Positions 52,539 through 55,088 of a stretch of 55,088 bases of DNA are shown here, piece after piece. This DNA is from Clostridia bacterium (GTDB lineage: Bacteria > Bacillota > Clostridia > Oscillospirales > CAG-272). The DNA is taken from positions 1 to 55,088 of the forward strand of contig JAFTKM010000002.1 of the NCBI GenBank assembly GCA_017453245.1, given 5' to 3'. The notes beneath the pieces are model-generated. The model saw only the letters and a list, made by a program, of their open reading frames with translations. It was not told the origin of the DNA and did not search any database. Position 1 is the first letter of the stretch. Every line of letters begins with the position of its first letter. The position numbers and the translations under genes are program-made.

Positions 52539-53840
52539 ATGCGTATGTTTGACATTATCCGAAAGAAGCGAGACGGTCTCGCACTCTCGGAAAAGGAAAT
52601 ACAGTGGTTCGTTGACGGCTACGTAAAGGGAGAGATTCCCGACTATCAGGCCTCAGCGCTCTGTATGGCAATATACTTCAGGGGTATGAACGTTGAGGAG
52701 ACGACAGCCCTCACCTTCGCTATCCGCGACTCGGGTGAAAAGCTGAAGTTCAACAATATTAACGGTCTGAGAGTAGATAAGCACTCTACGGGCGGTGTCG
52801 GTGACAAGACGAGCCTCGTTGTAACACCCATCGTTGCGACTCTCGGCGTGAAAGTAGCAAAAATGAGCGGACGCGGTCTCGGTCACACAGGCGGCACCGT
52901 TGACAAGCTCGAGGCTATCCCCGGCTTCAAGACCGACCTCCCCACAGAGGAGTTTGAAGAAATAGTAAACCGCGTTGGTATCGCGATAGTAGGTCAGAAT
53001 GCAACTCTCGCGCCTGCGGATAAGCTGCTCTACGCTCTGCGCGACGTAACGGCAACCGTTGACAGTCTGCCCCTTATAGTTTCAAGCATTATGAGTAAGA
53101 AGCTGGCGGCGGACGACGACTGTGTAGTACTTGACGTAAAGACCGGCTCCGGTTCGTTTATGAAAACAAAGGAGCAAAGCCGCGAGCTTGCCGAGTGGAT
53201 GGTAGCCATCGGTAAGGCGGCAGGCAAGAGAATGCGCGCACTGATCACGGATATGGACCGACCTCTCGGTCACGCAATCGGAAACTCGCTTGAGGTTGTC
53301 GAGGCAATCGAAACACTCAAGGGCAATGGTCCCGAGGACCTCACAGAGCTCTCGGTTGCTCTTGCAGCTCATATGCTCGTTATCTCGGACAGAGGCAGCT
53401 ATGAGGAATGCGAGAGAAACGTAAGACGCGTTATTGAAAACGGTGAGGCTCTTATGACCTTTGCAAATATGGTTGAGGCGCAGGGGGGCAATAAGGAGTG
53501 GATACTCCACCCCGAGCTCTTCCCTACCGCGCCCTATTCGCTTGAGGTCAAGGCGGGTGCAAGCGGCTACATAACCGGTGTTGATACCGAGGGCTACGGC
53601 ACGGCAAGTCTCCTTCTTGGCGCGGGCAGAAATACCAAGGAGGACAAAATCGACTTCGCGGCGGGCATTAAGCTTGTCAAAAAGACGGGCGACAAGGTAG
53701 AAAAGGGCGACGTTATCGCAGTGCTCTACACAAGCGATAAAGGACGTCTTGATGTTGCGGCAAAGAGACTTAGTGACGCAACATTTATCGGTGATGATAA
53801 ACCCGAAGATGTTCCTCTTATCTACGATATCGTAGAATAA
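52539..53840 (+). CDS. pdp: pyrimidine-nucleoside phosphorylase
   Basis: Starting at ATG 52539, after CAGGAG (52524-52529), the protein has 433 residues, the standard length; an extra upstream stretch lacks a site. It reads RMFDIIRKKRDG, LRVDKHSTGGVGDKTSLV, KMSGRGLGHTGGTVDKLEAIPG and DVKTGSGSFMKT, the family signatures. It splits uridine, deoxyuridine and thymidine with phosphate. It completes the pathway with Cdd upstream and DeoB/DeoC downstream in metabolism. Confidence 0.96.
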   Translation: MRMFDIIRKKRDGLALSEKEIQWFVDGYVKGEIPDYQASALCMAIYFRGMNVEETTALTFAIRDSGEKLKFNNINGLRVDKHSTGGVGDKTSLVVTPIVATLGVKVAKMSGRGLGHTGGTVDKLEAIPGFKTDLPTEEFEEIVNRVGIAIVGQNATLAPADKLLYALRDVTATVDSLPLIVSSIMSKKLAADDDCVVLDVKTGSGSFMKTKEQSRELAEWMVAIGKAAGKRMRALITDMDRPLGHAIGNSLEVVEAIETLKGNGPEDLTELSVALAAHMLVISDRGSYEECERNVRRVIENGEALMTFANMVEAQGGNKEWILHPELFPTAPYSLEVKAGASGYITGVDTEGYGTASLLLGAGRNTKEDKIDFAAGIKLVKKTGDKVEKGDVIAVLYTSDKGRLDVAAKRLSDATFIGDDKPEDVPLIYDIVE

Positions 53841-53870
53841 TGTAAAGCTTTATTAGCAATTAATAACAAG

Positions 53871-53912
53871 AAGCAGGCTGATGTCCGATAGGATATACAG
53901 TCTGCTTTTTTT
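53871..53912 (+). terminator. terminator of the deo gene set
   Basis: AAGCAGGCTG (53871-53880) pairs with CAGTCTGCTT (53898-53907) with one G-T pair, followed by a T run. Confidence 0.85.
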
Positions 53913-53959
53913 GCATATTATCCGTTTATTGTGAAAACAATATAGAAAAAGGAGTTTTT

Positions 53960-54910
53960 ATGTGCACAGCAATTCACTTTAACAAATACGCAGGTCGAAA
54001 CCTGGATATTGAAAAAAGCTATGGCGAAGCGGTAATAATCACGCCGAGAAAATATACTCTCCCTCACCGTCGGGCAGATAATCTTGACGATCATTTTGCT
54101 CTTATCGGAATAGGCACGGTAAGCCGCGGATATCCTCTTTACTACGATGCGGCAAACGAGCACGGTCTTTATATGGCGGGACTTAACTACGTCGGAAATG
54201 CGAAATATCACGCGCCGAAATCCAACTTTACAAACCTTGCCCCGTATGAGCTCATACCGTATATTCTATCCTCTTGTAAAAGCGTCTGCGAAGCCGAAAG
54301 CAAGCTTGCAAAAATCAACCTCGTCGACATCCCCTTCAGCAGAGAGCTCCCCTCAGCCGAGCTTCACTTTATCCTTGCCGACAAGGAGCGCGCAATCACA
54401 GTTGAGCCCGACGAAAATGGGCTCAATATATATGAAAACAAGGTTGGGATTCTCTCCAATAACCCTTCATTTCCATACCAGATGCATAACCTCAACAACT
54501 ACGCCGCATTGACGAATGAGCCTATAATCAACAGATTCCCCGAGGTCGTAGACTTTGACGAATACAGCCGCGGAATGGGAGCGCTCGGTCTGCCCGGTGA
54601 CCTGTCAAGCGAGTCGCGATTTGTAAGAGCGGCATTTCACAAGCTCCATCATATGCCAAACGGTGACGTAACCGATATATTCCATCTACTCTCCACGGTA
54701 GCAATGCCACACGGCTCGCTGAAGCTCGGTGAGGACTACGAGATCACGGCATATTCCTCGGCTGTAAATCTTAATAGTCTGACCTATTACTACAAAACCT
54801 ATGGCTCGACCTCCCTTTGCTCGGCAAGTCTTTTTAATGAGAATCTTTCATCCCCGTCACTTGTATCCTATCCTCTTGTCACGCTAAAGGACGTTTCATC
54901 ACATAACTAA
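53960..54910 (+). CDS. choloylglycine hydrolase-family enzyme (bile salt hydrolase-like)
   Basis: The 316-residue Ntn-type protein has the nucleophile Cys2 exposed by removal of Met1 (MCTAIHF). The other conserved positions are Arg13 and Asp16 (GRNLDIE), Asn76 (GLNYVG), Asn167 or Asn168 (ILSNNPSFPYQ) and Arg220 (SESRFVRAAF), matching the catalytic set of bile salt hydrolases. There is no signal peptide; these enzymes are cytoplasmic. It would cleave glycine- or taurine-conjugated bile acids, though a penicillin-V-acylase or N-acyl-lactone activity is possible in this family. Its start follows AAAGGAG. It is a single gene after the deo terminator. Confidence 0.88.
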   Translation: MCTAIHFNKYAGRNLDIEKSYGEAVIITPRKYTLPHRRADNLDDHFALIGIGTVSRGYPLYYDAANEHGLYMAGLNYVGNAKYHAPKSNFTNLAPYELIPYILSSCKSVCEAESKLAKINLVDIPFSRELPSAELHFILADKERAITVEPDENGLNIYENKVGILSNNPSFPYQMHNLNNYAALTNEPIINRFPEVVDFDEYSRGMGALGLPGDLSSESRFVRAAFHKLHHMPNGDVTDIFHLLSTVAMPHGSLKLGEDYEITAYSSAVNLNSLTYYYKTYGSTSLCSASLFNENLSSPSLVSYPLVTLKDVSSHN

Positions 54911-54924
54911 AGGGGCTGAGTCAT

Positions 54925-54986
54925 TAAGAATTCAGTCAAATCAAGGACATAAATATGATTTTTAGGTAAAAACGACTGAATTCTTA
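54925..54986. repeat. 13-bp inverted repeat near the window end
   Basis: TAAGAATTCAGTC (54925-54937) is the exact reverse complement of GACTGAATTCTTA (54974-54986), with a 36-nt loop. No T run follows on the + side, so it is not a clear terminator. The rest, to 55088, has small hairpins (ATGTAT-ATGA-ATACAT near 55051) and no gene; the element may continue outside the window. Confidence 0.6.
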
Positions 54987-55088
54987 GTGCGAAGCGCCTT
55001 TCGGGGCTAGATTAATTTAGGATGGAAATCGTCGGCTGACGAGCGAGAGATGTATATGAATACATCGAGCGAGGAAACGGCGATAGAA

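Overview
The window reads as a chromosomal segment of a spore-forming, anaerobic Bacillota (class Clostridia) from a gut-like habitat. Evidence: strong AGGAGG ribosome binding sites, sigma-A promoters with 17-bp spacing, two CotF-like spore coat proteins, many lipobox lipoproteins, pyruvate formate-lyase with its activase (anaerobic fermentation), a GH3 glycosidase and a bile-salt-hydrolase-type enzyme. There is no phage, integrase, insertion sequence or CRISPR array. Genus and species cannot be read from the sequence.

Layout. 1-240: tRNA cluster (Val, Asp and a cut-off third tRNA). 0.5-8 kb: ThrE-type exporter, lipoprotein, CotF pair, ECF S-component with alpha/beta hydrolase, aldo/keto reductase with ferredoxin tail, GH3 glycosidase. 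8.4-12.7 kb: a three-gene surface operon (SGNH hydrolase, Tyr-phosphatase lipoprotein, secreted Ig-like protein). 12.7-15.5 kb: small membrane proteins, a SUFU-domain protein and tRNA-Cys. 15.7-22.6 kb: two XRE-regulator/effector pairs with palindromic operators, a purine permease, and an operon of a YwaF-like membrane protein, an ATPase and a phosphodiesterase. 23-30 kb: a MATE transporter fused to a cytidylate-kinase-like domain, a second YwaF-like protein, an orphan Eco57I-like methyltransferase, an Mre11/YhaO-like phosphoesterase, RidA and GpsA. 30.4-33.6 kb: a pyruvate formate-lyase whose glycyl-radical domain is a separate gene, plus PflA. 34-38.4 kb: two tandem NrnA-like proteins with SurE, then a UPF0210/ACT pair.

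The most coherent story lies between 38.4 and 53.9 kb. On the minus strand, an ABC importer of the sugar/glycerol-3-phosphate type (ATPase, two permeases, lipoprotein receptor) runs directly into a staphylococcal-nuclease-like lipoprotein with OB-like C-terminal sequence and a large OB-fold-like lipoprotein; a barnase-like lipoprotein follows behind its own promoter. Divergently on the plus strand lie deoC, deoD, deoB, cdd and pdp, a full route from (deoxy)nucleosides to central metabolism. I infer an extracellular DNA/RNA scavenging system: surface nucleases cut nucleic acid, the importer takes up products, and the deo genes burn the pentose. The importer's substrate and the barnase assignment are inferences from motifs read by eye.

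Repeats between genes include a MITE-like palindrome (two copies), a four-hairpin array with a TATATCATCA-like linker, and a 65-bp tandem duplication between deoC and deoD. Several start codons were moved downstream of the longest open frame because the extra codons are the ribosome binding site itself.
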